A DNA stretch of 64,000 nucleotides from Meghimatium bilineatum (Eukaryota; Mollusca; Gastropoda; Stylommatophora; Philomycidae): NCBI GenBank assembly GCA_034231615.1, contig CM067319.1, forward strand, positions 10,376,891 through 10,440,890. The letters run 5' to 3'. How positions within the stretch are numbered: the stretch's first letter is position 1; each line of letters starts with the position of its first letter. Positions 54,101 through 61,344 of the stretch are shown here, piece by piece. The notes under the pieces were generated by a model. It searched no databases, was not told where the DNA came from, and saw nothing but the letters and a program-made list of their open reading frames with translations. Position numbers and translations under genes: made by a program.

Positions 54101-55355
54101 GTGTGTTGTCAGTGCCTGAAAGGGGAGCAAAGAATAGCAATACCTGTTACCTGCCATGCATGTTTAAGAGGGGTCTATGGAGATTTTGGGGTGGAGTTAG
54201 CGGCCCATCTCATATGGGGGTAAATGACCCAGAAACAATGTTGAAGTCAGATGTGTCAGTCCGAAAGGCACAGATATCAGAGATAAGCTCTAAAAAATAA
54301 CACAAGTCATTCCAGACTATATCCAGCTAACCTTCAAGAATATGAGAATGAACGCAGAAAAAGATCTCAACCACATGCAAGAACCACACACAGCAGCACT
54401 ACTCTGCTCAAACTGGAGAGTACTGGTTTCTGAACTATGTACTGTATTTACGGAGAGCACTGGTTTCTGCCATATGTACTGTATTTACAGAGAGCACTGG
54501 TTTCTGCCGTATGTACTGTATTTACAGAGAGCACTGGTTTCTGCCGTACGTACTGTATTTACAGAGAGCACTGGTTTCTGCCGTACGTACTGTATTTACA
54601 GAGCACTGGTTTCTGCCGTACGTACTGTATTTACAGAGAGCACTGGTTTCTGCCGTATGTACTGTATTTACAGAGAGCACTGGTTTCTGCCATATGTACT
54701 GTATTTACAGAGAGCACTGGTTTCTGCCATATGTACTGTATTTACAGAGAGCACTGGTTTCTGCCGTATATACTCTATTTACAGAGAGCACTGGTTTCTG
54801 CCATATGTACTGTATTTACAGAGAGCACTGGTTTCTGCCGTATGTACTGTATTTACAGAGAGCACTGGTTTCTGCCGTACGTACTGAATTTGGCACTGAA
54901 AGAGCACAAATAGATGATAAATGCACAATACTCTTCTAAAACATTTATTTTCAAACGCCTGTATTCCTCTCTCCATGTCCGCCTCTCACATCTGTACACA
55001 CAAACTCAATACCGGGTATGTGATATTAATAAATATAAAATAATGAAGCAGGAAAAGTACACAAAAATACACAGAAGTACACAAAAATACACAGAAGTAC
55101 ACAAAAGTGCATGCAAGTACAACAGTACTTACTATAACTCTCCTTATATGTCTGCCATGTCTCATCATAGTCTGCGTATGAGAGTTTGTAGACTCCACCT
55201 TTGTTAGGTCCCTCAGGGAGTGCTGCCTGCACATTATTGTAGTTATCTGGCTTTTCTGGTTTGGTAGCTGGTTCTTCAATCTTGAAATACTTCATAAAGG
55301 ACGGTCCAGCCATAGCATGGCTCAGCGTCACGAGCAGTACACAATAAGCGAGCAT
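39075..55355 (-). CDS. cathepsin L-like cysteine protease (eight coding exons, 372 aa)
   Basis: A papain-family (C1A) endopeptidase, expected in lysosomes or secreted into the gut. Joining 55355-55133, 53650-53508, 50609-50457, 46826-46794, 44341-44150, 43075-42907, 41639-41534 and 39174-39075 gives 1,119 nt with all phases matching. It has a signal peptide (about 1-16) and an N-terminal extension up to about residue 60. The I29 propeptide shows a perfect ERFNIN pattern (E83, R87, F91, N94, I98, N102) and a GNFD variant with D115 for G. Mature enzyme starts near V155 ([11 protein letters not shown]). Catalytic residues are Q173, C179 (CGSCWSFS), H319 ([11 protein letters not shown]) and N339. 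The spacing fits cathepsin L. Typical family length is about 330, so this one is longer at the N-terminal side. The exact cathepsin subtype is inferred. Confidence 0.93.
39245..39660. repeat. minisatellite, 31-nt unit, ~13 copies
   Basis: Units of ATCAGGGACGTAGGGGTGCC plus ACACTGGAGAT, in cathepsin intron 7, starting only 70 bp from exon 8. Confidence 0.95.
39660..39850 (-). mobile_element. LINE 3'-end type repeat, minus strand
   Basis: CTTGATGTTATCAATCCAGA and GTTACATGTCCAAACTACAC, similar to 2850-3120. Confidence 0.45.
39850..40545 (-). other. cathepsin intron 7, middle, mostly unrecognised
   Basis: A SINE-A scrap (GGATGTGTCAGGCC) occurs at about 40290. Otherwise AT-rich. Confidence 0.4.
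40550..40650. mobile_element. arm of the 9.0-kb foldback family
   Basis: The run from ACAATGAACTGTAACC through GTATACAAGACAGTTTCAA resembles the left arm at 9035-9080. Confidence 0.5.
40647..40682. repeat. perfect 15-bp hairpin
   Basis: TGTATTCATGGATGA (40647-40661) and its exact complement (40668-40682) flank a 6-nt loop, at the end of the foldback arm. Confidence 0.8.
41070..41335 (+). mobile_element. SINE-A, full length
   Basis: From GGACCCAAAAAGGAAATAAA through GTGGAGTTGGCTGTCCCATC to CAGGAGTTTGAGAAAAAATG and a short GAAGAAAA tail; antisense in cathepsin intron 7. Confidence 0.75.
41534..41639 (-). CDS. cathepsin L exon 7 (residues 305-340), catalytic His and Asn
   Basis: Acceptor TTTCACAG and donor AG|GTGAGA. 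The frame reads [20 protein letters not shown], then [15 protein letters not shown]319 and N339 are the catalytic pair. It enters with two bases and leaves with two bases, matching both neighbours. Confidence 0.95.
41765..42500. repeat. minisatellite, 40-nt unit, ~18 copies, pyrimidine-rich
   Basis: Units of TCTCTCCTACCTATTGTTAC plus CTGTGCTGTTTTACTCA. On the gene (minus) strand every unit reads CACAGGTAACA, a 5' splice-site look-alike. Long plus-strand open frames (up to 271 codons) are artefacts of the repeat. Confidence 0.95.
42600..42712. repeat. minisatellite, 32-nt unit
   Basis: Three to four copies of TACCACACTCTAGCATTTCC. Confidence 0.9.
42740..42885 (+). mobile_element. SINE-A, 3' half
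   Basis: From GGTCAAAAGACACAGATATC to ATCTGCAGAAGTTTGATAAC, next to exon 6. Confidence 0.65.
42907..43075 (-). CDS. cathepsin L exon 6 (residues 249-305)
   Basis: Acceptor CTCTCACAG and donor GGAG|GTAAGC. The frame reads [40 protein letters not shown] and [25 protein letters not shown] and FQSYKGG are family hallmarks lining the S2/S3 region. Confidence 0.95.
43240..43460 (-). mobile_element. SINE-A, 3' half, minus strand
   Basis: In plus text: CTTCTTCAGCGTTCATTCTC, then AGCAGAATGTAGTCCGGAAA and GCCAATGGCCAAACACATCC, the reverse of the family 3' part. Confidence 0.7.
43470..43735 (-). other. cathepsin intron 5, unassigned 69-codon open frame
   Basis: The minus-strand frame 43702-43493 has no recognised motif. 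It lies in the intron in sense orientation without a clear acceptor and donor pair, so it is not called coding. Confidence 0.25.
43740..43870. repeat. minisatellite, ~20-nt unit
   Basis: Copies of ATAGAATTATRTCATAAA. Confidence 0.85.
43875..43965 (+). mobile_element. tRNA-derived SINE head (probable)
   Basis: GCGCATGGTCATGTGGTTAG and AGGTCCCGGGCTCAATCT stand where the A and B boxes of a tRNA-like head would be. It is too degenerate for a functional tRNA. Confidence 0.4.
44150..44341 (-). CDS. cathepsin L exon 5 (residues 185-248)
   Basis: Acceptor TCTACCTTAG and donor CAG|GTAAGT. The frame reads [40 protein letters not shown] and [20 protein letters not shown], then [13 protein letters not shown] and [11 protein letters not shown] are cathepsin L signature blocks. 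Confidence 0.96.
44480..44600 (-). mobile_element. SINE-A, 3' part, minus strand
   Basis: TTCTTCTGCGTTCATTTTCA, then AACTCCAGCAGATAAGCAGG. Confidence 0.65.
44630..45060 (+). pseudogene. RT-type LINE C-terminal fragment
   Basis: Broken plus-strand frames: [28 protein letters not shown], then [17 protein letters not shown] and KAISKEFY. Part of the same terminus recurs at about 46200-46275. Confidence 0.7.
45050..45145 (-). mobile_element. SINE-A, 5' part, minus strand
   Basis: CTCGTAAGACATGCATGGAA and TACCCTTTCAAGTCCTAGCA are the reverse of the 5' half. Confidence 0.6.
45180..45240. repeat. 18-nt tandem repeat
   Basis: Three copies of TTTTATTATGTCACTTGA. Confidence 0.9.
45470..45730. mobile_element. 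foldback element, arms ~100 bp
   Basis: The left arm (45480-45575, with TGCCATTTTATGGAGATCTT) and right arm (45625-45720, AAGATCTCAGCAAAATGGCG) are imperfect reverse complements around a spacer of about 50 bp. The 83-codon plus-strand frame beginning at 45650 lies in the right arm. Confidence 0.65.
45815..45900. repeat. ~38-bp direct duplication
   Basis: CAGCCTTGCAGACATGGTCA occurs twice in tandem with neighbouring ACATGTGTCRCAGCC. Confidence 0.8.
46425..46675. repeat. minisatellite, 41-nt unit, six copies
   Basis: Units of AATTGAGAAGAATGTAGCAG plus CTAAAAGATTAATATTTGTAT, nearly identical. Confidence 0.95.
46794..46826 (-). CDS. cathepsin L exon 4, 33-nt microexon with the catalytic Cys (residues 174-184)
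   Basis: Acceptor TAATTTTTTCAG and donor ACT|GTAAGT enclose exactly 11 codons, [11 protein letters not shown], phase 0 at both ends. C179 is the nucleophile. The neighbours end VTDVKNQ and begin TGSVEGQ, so the join reproduces the family's active-site region. Most relatives have G where K174 stands. Confidence 0.95.
46850..47930 (-). other. cathepsin intron 3, part without recognised features
   Basis: AT-rich; no array, no element ends and no exon-like frame noticed. Confidence 0.5.
47935..48470 (-). pseudogene. RT-type LINE C-terminal part
   Basis: Minus-strand frames give [32 protein letters not shown], then [17 protein letters not shown] and a stop. It is the best preserved copy of the family seen at 4255-4640, broken between the two parts. 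Confidence 0.8.
48600..49448 (+). pseudogene. RT-type LINE, 5' RT half, interrupted by SINE-B
   Basis: The plus strand reads [40 protein letters not shown] and [11 protein letters not shown] (palm Asp), with stops and a frame change near 49330. The continuation lies after the SINE-B insertion at 49863. Confidence 0.85.
49449..49459 (+). repeat. target-site duplication of SINE-B, left
   Basis: AAACACCACCA, repeated at 49852-49862. Confidence 0.85.
49460..49851 (+). mobile_element. SINE-B, full-length copy nested in a LINE RT domain
   Basis: Starts TGCGGTTGTGTCTGTGGGTC and ends CCAGTTTCTAATCAAG; 392 bp. The 3' 90 bp (GAGGGCGGAGCACTTATGGGAATG onward in pieces) match the 3' end of LINE-R, whose coding end at about 52540 reads GCATATATGGGAATGCCCCC and then CTAATCAAGAATC. 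A clear 11-bp target duplication flanks it. Confidence 0.88.
49852..49862 (+). repeat. target-site duplication of SINE-B, right
   Basis: AAACACCACCA; the LINE RT frame resumes directly after it. Confidence 0.85.
49863..50165 (+). pseudogene. RT-type LINE, 3' RT half after the SINE-B insertion
   Basis: The frame reads [20 protein letters not shown] and [10 protein letters not shown], the RT motif after the palm Asp, then decays. Confidence 0.8.
50457..50609 (-). CDS. cathepsin L exon 3 (residues 123-173)
   Basis: Acceptor TTGTACTTACAG and donor CAG|GTAATT. The frame reads [40 protein letters not shown], then [11 protein letters not shown]. It spans the end of the propeptide and the mature N-terminus at about V155; Q173 forms the oxyanion hole. 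N137-R-T is a possible glycosylation site. Confidence 0.95.
50649..50920. mobile_element. foldback element with TTAGGG-like loop, copy 2
   Basis: Terminal AATATTGGGTGCAGTACAAG faces its imperfect complement at 50898-50920; arms of 100 bp. The loop contains GGGTTGGAGTTAGGGTTA and CTATCCCTAACTC. It lies 40 bp upstream of exon 3. Confidence 0.85.
50925..51225 (+). pseudogene. RTE-like LINE C-terminal fragment
   Basis: Reads [20 protein letters not shown], then RDRGRQR and ELWRAMI, ending at CAGCATGGCACCTGATGA; the same terminus as 2440-2640. Confidence 0.75.
51330..51420 (+). mobile_element. tRNA-derived SINE head (probable)
   Basis: TTAGCTCTGTGGCATCAAGG and CACTGGTTTCAAATCCTTC resemble the A and B boxes of a Pol III tRNA-like head. 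Confidence 0.4.
51657..51800. repeat. (TA)n and TATG-rich low complexity
   Basis: A TA run at 51660-51682, then TGTATATG-type repeats. Confidence 0.8.
51960..52575 (+). pseudogene. LINE-R 3' part with RNase H
   Basis: Reads [14 protein letters not shown], then after a frame change [40 protein letters not shown] and [11 protein letters not shown], ending CTAATCAAGAATC. Three RNase H acidic motifs are present; the first (TDGS) is upstream and not found. It lies antisense in cathepsin intron 2. Confidence 0.8.
52580..52970 (-). other. cathepsin intron 2, nothing recognised
   Basis: No array or element assigned. Confidence 0.4.
52975..53140 (-). mobile_element. SINE-A, 3' half, minus strand
   Basis: TTCTTCTTCTTCAGCGTTCA to GCGCCAATGGACCAACTCAT, a very close relative of 43300-43455. 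Confidence 0.75.
53140..53507 (-). other. end of cathepsin intron 2, unassigned
   Basis: More GC-rich than its surroundings. No exon with both splice sites was seen here. Confidence 0.35.
53508..53650 (-). CDS. cathepsin L exon 2 (residues 75-122), ERFNIN motif
   Basis: Acceptor TTTGTTTACAG and donor CTT|GTGAGT. The frame reads [40 protein letters not shown], then INHFSDL. It carries the propeptide ERFNIN helix and the GNFD-type motif. It enters with two bases and leaves in phase 0. Confidence 0.95.
53712..54010. repeat. minisatellite, 49-nt unit, six copies
   Basis: Units of CTAGATGGTAAAAGAAAATA plus GACTGCCACTACAAGCAATA and AAATGGGTT. Confidence 0.95.
54108..54360 (+). mobile_element. SINE-A, full length
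   Basis: From GTGCCTGAAAGGGGAGCAAA through CATGCATGTTTAAGAGGGGT to GAATATGAGAATGAACGCAG and AAAAAG. Confidence 0.78.
54425..54890. repeat. minisatellite, 37-nt unit, ~12 copies
   Basis: Units of TACTGTATTTACAGAGAGCA plus CTGGTTTCTGCCGTATG. All three plus-strand frames are open through it. Confidence 0.95.
55050..55130. repeat. short ACACAAAAATACACAGAAGT repeat
   Basis: Two to four copies adjoining the donor of cathepsin exon 1. Confidence 0.8.
55133..55355 (-). CDS. cathepsin L exon 1 (residues 1-75), signal peptide
   Basis: The start [17 protein letters not shown] is a typical signal peptide. The exon then encodes an extension rich in charged and Pro residues ([17 protein letters not shown]) and the propeptide start [15 protein letters not shown]. 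Donor A|GTAAGT. Just upstream on the same strand lies a good acceptor (GATTTCTATTACCAG, exon from about 55376), so a non-coding first exon further upstream is likely. Confidence 0.9.
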
Positions 55356-55445
55356 GCTTACAGAATGTATGAATCTGGTAATAGAAATCCAATTAAATAA
55401 CAGAAATACAGTAGAATCTCATTACGTTGTATATTTTTATAACGT

Positions 55446-55715
55446 CTTCTTCTGTGTGCTTTCTCAAACTCCTGATTAGTAGGATATAGTCTGTAGATTA
55501 AACTATGTTGTGCCATGGTTTACAGCTCAGCTGTGATACCTGTAACATTCAGTCTGAGACATCCTACTTCAGCATGGCTTCCTGGTCACTTTGACTACAT
55601 ATGGGATGGGAAAGACAATGAAGTTTCAAAAAAACACCTCCTTAACACCCTCCTATAATGTGCATGGCAGTTAAAATCGTTGCTATTTTTTTGCTCCCAT
55701 TTCAGGCCCTGGCAA
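55446..55715 (-). mobile_element. SINE-A, full length, minus strand
   Basis: CTTCTTCTGTGTGCTTTCTC to CCCATTTCAGGCCCTGGCA in plus text. Confidence 0.78.
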
Positions 55716-55804
55716 AACACAGTGATGTTTCTAACAAAATTCCCTATTTAACAATATTTTTCATAATTGTCCACTATTTTTATTCTTAATTGTATAGCCT
55801 ATAG

Positions 55805-56035
55805 CACACCAGTGTCTTGTCAATGCCTAAAAGTGAACAAAAAATAGCAACTGTCATGCATATCATATGAGGTCATTAAGGTGGTTTGTGGTGGAGTTAT
55901 TCCACCTCGTAGATTCAAAGTAGCCCAATAGTCAGATGTGTCAAGTCGAAATGTACAGTTATCACAGCCATACTGTAAAAGCATGACAAAGCTTATTCTA
56001 TTCTCCAGACTACATCCTGCTCACCTGCAAGACAC
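55805..56035 (+). mobile_element. SINE-A, near full length
   Basis: CAATGCCTAAAAGTGAACAA to CTACATCCTGCTCACCTGCA; the tail is replaced by the array at 56035. Confidence 0.75.
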
Positions 56036-56220
56036 TCACTGAAGATGAGAACTGAAGATGAGAAATGAAGATGAGAAATGAAGATGAGCACTGAAGATGA
56101 GAACTGAAGATGAGAACTGAAGATAAACACTGAAGACGAGAACTGAAAATAAACACTGAAGACGAGAACTGAAGACGAGAACTGAAGATGAGAACTGAGG
56201 ATGAGAACTGAAGAAGAAAT
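56035..56220. repeat. minisatellite, 13-nt unit
   Basis: About 14 copies of GAAGATGAGAACT-type units. The start coincides with the expected GAA tail of the preceding SINE-A, from which it may have grown. Confidence 0.9.
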
Positions 56221-57089
56221 GATGACACAGCGTATATCCGTCCCCCTAAACTACACCCTGATTGATATCTAGCAGGGTCCACCACCAAATCAGAAGTCCT
56301 ATCCAAAATAGTGTGAATAAAACAGTTCCGCAGTCACTGCTTCCCCTCGGGAAGGCCATGATCCTAGTTATTCCCCGCACTCCTGCCTAGCTCACGTATG
56401 GCCCCACGTGTTTGCGCGTGTACAGCAGAGCCAGCACCCCCCCCCTCCCCGGCAACGACCTTGGCTAGTCGGTTGAACTACATGAAGATACTCAGCAACG
56501 GGATGCCCCCCTCCCCACTCATGCTCAACAATGAACAGCTGGTAGAGAAGGTGGAAGATCGTATTGTCGACAACAGCTTCAAATGCCAGAGTTGGATAAG
56601 CCTCCGTACTGGGCTGAGGGCGGATCAAGGACGGTAATTGATAAACGACCAGAACCGGCTCAGAAAGTAATAGCAAACTACTGAGACGTATACAATGTCA
56701 AGAAGCTCGCGATAGAACAAGAGGCAGACCAAACTACAATAGACACAAGATATCAAAGACCTTATGAAGATGCTTCTTGGAAGAGGCTGGGAAGCTCGCA
56801 CATTTCCGATAGGCTGGCTTACAGTTTGGACAACGTTCGGTAAATAAAACGTCACATAAAGGGAGAGAAAGCGGGATAATCATTGTTGAATGATCAATGA
56901 TAGAACACAGAATATCAACTGTTACCACTGTCAGAATTAGGAATGTATTAAATTTAACTATCCATCAAATCCTTAATAAAACTATGGTTTTTCTTTCATT
57001 CTACTACAGTCATAAAAAAACCATAATGACAAACTTGACTACGGAAAATATACAAATGAATCCATAAACATTACACCAACAACGACGAA
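56220..57089. other. upstream of cathepsin, no recognised gene
   Basis: The sequence is GC-richer from 56390 to 56640, with open frames on both strands (79 codons plus, 94 codons minus), neither recognised. A 5'-UTR exon of the cathepsin gene could lie here. Confidence 0.35.
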
Positions 57090-57176
57090 ATGCAGTTCTC
57101 ACGTGATTCAGATCATGTGACCAGTGTGTTTTTAATCGTGGCTATCGGAGTTCTGTTTCTGCCGACCGTCAAGTGA
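57090..57176 (+). other. 28-codon open frame with hydrophobic segment, possible first exon
   Basis: ATG opens MQFSRDSDHVTSVFLIVAIG, then VLFLPTVK and a stop. A donor-like AA|GTGAGG lies before the stop. It could be a signal-anchor first exon of a plus-strand gene, but no second exon was identified. It overlaps two E-boxes. Confidence 0.25.
57099..57121. promoter_or_regulatory. paired E-boxes TCACGTGA and TCATGTGAC
   Basis: TCACGTGA (57099-57106) is the core of the CLEAR motif and TCATGTGAC (57113-57121) an M-box type site, 14 bases apart centre to centre. They lie about 1.75 kb upstream of the cathepsin start codon. A role in its transcription is inference. Confidence 0.4.
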
Positions 57177-57424
57177 GGAAATATTATAGAAAAAATATCA
57201 TAGAAAAAAAGGGGAACCTTCGCTCACAGCTATTGCTCATGACTTCACTTCCAGATCCGTAACACCAGAAAATTAATTAGTTAATGATGTAATTCATCCA
57301 TCAGAGACCATACAGAGACAACTCACATGGCAGCAAATCACGAAGTTCATTGAATCATATCATTGTATGAGGTAACATGATAACAGGGATGTGGAAAACA
57401 TGAGAATCATCTAATACAGTGGTT

Positions 57425-57506
57425 GAGGAGCAACTAGTTGATAGTGAGCTTACTATCACCGGGTTACAGAGTGCCAGGTTCGAAACCACGCCCAAAAAAA
57501 AAAAAT
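57425..57506 (+). mobile_element. tRNA-derived SINE head with A tail
   Basis: The B box GGTTCGAAACC (57477-57487) is a perfect match. Upstream TTGATAGTGAGCTTACTATC resembles the D arm and anticodon region. Twelve A residues follow. Confidence 0.5.
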
Positions 57507-57703
57507 ACCGGTTGTGATTTCTCGCTTGACACAACCACTCCTCCTGTCGACTCAGCTGTAAATGAGTACCTGACGCATGAGTTGGGGGAGGTAAACACGG
57601 AAAGGAACTGGCCACCGCATCTAATAGTTGCTGCGACTTAGTACATCAAGAGTTATCTTCATTTCCGACGTTGCTGCCATGGGACATACCTTCACCTTTA
57701 ATA

Positions 57704-58497
57704 CAGTGGTCCTCAACGTAGGCGATATTGCCCCCTGGTAGCGATAAGATATTCATAGTCATACATGCTATGTCCTTCATCTGGACTGTTTGTTAGTCAC
57801 TTCGCGTATTTAGACGCTAAAAGGGGTTGTCCATAAATATGTCAACAATTTGAAAGTGCATTCTAGAAAGTTTGACTGTTAGGGGTAAGGGGGTGTTTAA
57901 CACAAAAGTTGACATCAACAATGTTTTATACACCCACAACAATTTTTTTTAAATCTAACAATTTGAAAAAAAAACGTACTTTTATCTGCTAAAATTGTAT
58001 AGAGGGTTGCTAATTTGGTACTTGTTTGAAACGCGAGTCTACCTACATTTGTTTTTAATTTGACTATTTCCTTGGCTATTTGTGTCATTTATGTTTACCA
58101 GTTATAAATTTAAATATTAATTTATTTAGGGTTTGGTAAGTAAAACACAACTATCCTAACCCAAAAAAGTATTTAAATTATTAAATGATGAACATTAAAT
58201 TCAAACATAACTAAGGGAAATGCATGTACAAGTATACAATAGGATGAAAGAGATTGTGAAAACTGACCATATAACCATCTTTATAGCTCCGCAAATACCT
58301 CTTTCCCTGTTCATGCCCCCCCCCTCTCTCTCTCATAAGTATGGATAGTAAGACTGTGTTTCGGGTTGTACATACAAGTTTGATAAAGGGACCTCATGAT
58401 AGTGCTTTAGAACACTTTCTAACTCGTCATGGCATGATCACCACATCATTGCAAAAGCAGTCATAGTGCTCGCTAGTTACAGATTTGAGAACACCTG
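57704..58497. mobile_element. hAT-like non-autonomous DNA transposon (794 bp)
   Basis: Ends CAGTGGTCCTCAAC and TTTGAGAACACCTG are imperfect terminal inverted repeats of hAT type. The flanking octamers CTTTAATA and CTTTAGTC match at six of eight positions, as an old 8-bp target duplication would. No transposase frame. Confidence 0.55.
58015..58240. mobile_element. foldback element with TTAGGG-like loop, copy 3 (decayed)
   Basis: The right half (TTAAATTATTAAATGATGAA onward) matches copies 1 and 2; the left arm is much changed. It is nested within the hAT-like element. Confidence 0.6.
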
Positions 58498-58499
58498 CT

Positions 58500-59720
58500 T
58501 TAGTCGTGTATACCTTGATCAGAGAATGAGCGGCGCTTGCAAACACGGTCATCATCAAAACATAAGCCAATTTAGCTATGCGAAGGAAAGCGAATGTTTG
58601 TTTTTTTTTAAATCACATGTCACATGCTTTTAAAATGTCGATCATTAATGATAATTATGGAACCAGGTGTTTCGTGCCAGCCCTCATTCGGGATATAGGT
58701 TACTCGTGGTGGTCTCATGAAACGCCTCATGTTGGCTGATGCGACCTGACTGATCATTAACTTTGTGTCGATGGCCAATGAAATACACGGTAAAGGTAGG
58801 ATCATCCAAAAATAAGTGATGCTACAAGATCATCGCGCAAAACATACATTCGGAGAATGGTTTGTCTTGCGACTGAAGAATATATCATTTAGGGACATCA
58901 TGTCAACAGGACATCAGAGATAACCCGACTGGAAAAATTCGGAGGCATATTATACATGAGTCATTTTAGAAGATATTTTGTCCAATTATCCAACAGGTTT
59001 TATATTGTCAATGGCCTGACATCAGCACTGAAACTTCATCCAGACATGACCTTCTACAGTATAAAGACCTGTGTACAGAAAATGCACACATGAAAGGCCG
59101 ATTTTGATTACTTCCGTGCCTTGGCTATTTTTGGCAAGCTATTCCAAGTATATAAATATTGACCAACAAAAACCACAACAATAATGAAAAACTTAAAGAA
59201 TGATGTCCTTAAAGAATGATGTCCTGCAGAGGTCTTCTAATGCCGGCGGTCTCGCTTTGTGTATAATGTATGCCAACAGCCAATGAAATTCACGGCTGAT
59301 GTGCAAAATGAGCGTAATAAAGGACTCTGTTAAAGCAACTAGCCTTGTATTTAAGAGGTCGCAGGTCCGAACTGGGCCAAGATGTCTTTGTTATCACAAC
59401 TCTCTATCACAGCTCTGGTTTCTGCCATGCTCTGGAACGTCCATCTTTCGACACAGACGAGATTGTACAGAATTCTTATCTTTTCCAATGATTTATACTG
59501 CGCTCTCATTATTTATGGGGCGCTACACACTGAGAGAGCCCTAATTGACATTCTAAATACTAATCCTAACGCACATGCCAAATCACACACAAAGGTTAGG
59601 TAATACCTCGAAACTAGAACAAAGGTTACAGTGTAGACCTAAACTGCAAATACGCAATTTGTGATTATACAACGACTCATTAGTTTCATTTGAATAACTT
59701 AAATCACCCGCGGGTTGACA
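58500..59720. other. intergenic, mostly unrecognised
   Basis: Two related blocks near 58740-58790 and 59270-59300 share GATGGCCAATGAAAT-like sequence. A weak tRNA-like stretch occurs at 59335-59390 (GAGGTCGCAGGTCCGAACTG). Otherwise nothing. Confidence 0.35.
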
Positions 59721-59724
59721 AGAC

Positions 59725-59977
59725 ACTAAAGGGAGAAAAGAATAGTGACACTGTTACCTGCCATGCACGCCGTAAGCAGCGACTAAATTAGTTTTGGGAG
59801 AAGACGCTGGCTGTCCCATCCTATAGATAGTTAAGTGACTGAGAAGCCACTCTGAGGTCGGAAGTGTCGGGCCGAAATGCGTAGATATCGCAGCCACAAT
59901 TTAAACCCAGATACGTTTTCCGGGCTACATCCTGCTAGTCTGCAGAAGTTTGAGAACGAACACAGAAGAAGAAGAAT
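59725..59977 (+). mobile_element. SINE-A, full length with GAA tail
   Basis: GACACTAAAGGGAGAAAAGA to GTTTGAGAACGAACACAGAA and GAAGAAGAA; a good reference copy. Confidence 0.85.
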
Positions 59978-59999
59978 AGCTCATGTTTTTGTCTACTTG

Positions 60000-60175
60000 A
60001 ATTACCTGGTAATAGTTCGGTAGTCAACAATTACAAATATCTTGAACACATAATCACAAACAATGGTAGATGTGAAGTACAAGTTGAAAGGAGAATAGAT
60101 ATGGCTAAAAGCACTTTAAACTGAAATTTTACCTCACAAATTTTAAAAGAATTACAGTACCTGTCAATAGACGGT
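60000..60175 (+). pseudogene. RT-type LINE fragment
   Basis: The plus strand reads NYKYLEHIITNNGRCEVQVE, then RRIDMAKSTL, the block after the RT active site; it breaks at a TGA. Confidence 0.7.
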
Positions 60176-60489
60176 CCAGAGCTAGTTAATTTCTAATATG
60201 TCTGAACCGTAAACTACAATATATCAGTAACACTGAATTCCAAAAATGTGCAGACATGTTAAGGACAGAGAGTATAAATAAGCACGGTGTCACGTGAATC
60301 CAATCATATGATAATCGCGTCACGATGTCTGTCATATGAGGAAGAAAAGAACAGCGACATCTGTGGCTTTCGAGTCCATCGTCTTGCATACAGTCCTGTG
60401 GAATCATCCGTGGCCAAACATTATGACCTGGATCAGGGTCGTGCCGTGATGAAGAGGCGGCAACATCAGGTGGAACCAAACAAAATACA

Positions 60490-60610
60490 TTGTCGGGGGC
60501 GACATTTCGAAGAAAAACCATTTAGTGGGGGGGGGGGCATTTCGAGAAAAAAACATTTAAGTGTGGCGGTATTTCGGAGAAAAACCATTTAATGGGGCGA
60601 CATTTCGAAG
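60490..60610. repeat. tandem repeat, ~32-nt unit, with poly-G
   Basis: Four copies of CGACATTTCGAAGAAAAACC plus ATTTAATGGGG; one carries a run of G. Confidence 0.85.
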
Positions 60611-60963
60611 ACTTGCATCATAGTGATAAAATCTACAGCAAAGTCATGTTCTGGATCATTAGAAAACAGCCATCTAAAGTGCCTGATTTGATTTTTCTAT
60701 TTTCACTGGCTGTCAACAACACAAAATCATTCATGAAAATCACGGGGATAGTCGGATACTTTAGAAGGCTGTTTTCCAATCACAAGATGGACAGGTCTAG
60801 CAAAGTGTACCACCAAAACAAGAGATGTTTGTTGCAGCCAACCTTTGTTGCGGAGACATCACTTGATGATGGCTATCAACGCAAATTATTCAAAGGGACC
60901 AATGAAAATCGAGAAATATCAAATAGCGTCACTTTTAAGGATGATTCTGATGAGTTCACATGA
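60592..60963 (+). other. 123-codon open frame, unrecognised
   Basis: The frame starts in the preceding repeat (MGRHFEDLHHSDK). It contains MKITGIVGYFRRLFSNHKMD and ends KDDSDEFT. No known domain; composition is ordinary. It may be a chance frame or part of an exon, and a spliced context was not found. Confidence 0.25.
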
Positions 60964-61344
60964 CTATAATATCCGTGGGACTTTTTCTATTGACGGGTCA
61001 GTAAGTTTGACACGCAGATTACAAATCAAGGTCAATTGCTCCCCAGACTAGAAACGCAGTCTTTATATAGGAATGGAGCACTTACAGGTCTTTTTCACTC
61101 GACATGCCCAGCATGTTTGCTTCTATGTATGTACGGATGTTTGAACCTAGTTTTTCTCGACGTGTGTGCTTGGATAAATATATGTATGAATGCGTATTCA
61201 TGTACTGTATGTTTTATTTGACATATAGCTATTTACTTTGATGCGTAGATGTGTATGGATCAGTGGACCTTGTTGGTCGGTGGGCAACATTCAGGGAAGT
61301 TAGATTGTGATAAAGACCACGTTTGAAGATCAGAAAAACCTGTT

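Noticed and set aside
54342..54939. Frames of 142-181 codons with a [18 protein letters not shown] repeat
   Set aside because: Generated by the 37-nt array; three different frames encode the same peptide in rotation.
57425..57506. Functional tRNA gene
   Set aside because: The B box is perfect, but no paired acceptor stem or clear anticodon arm can be drawn, and an A tail follows as in a SINE.
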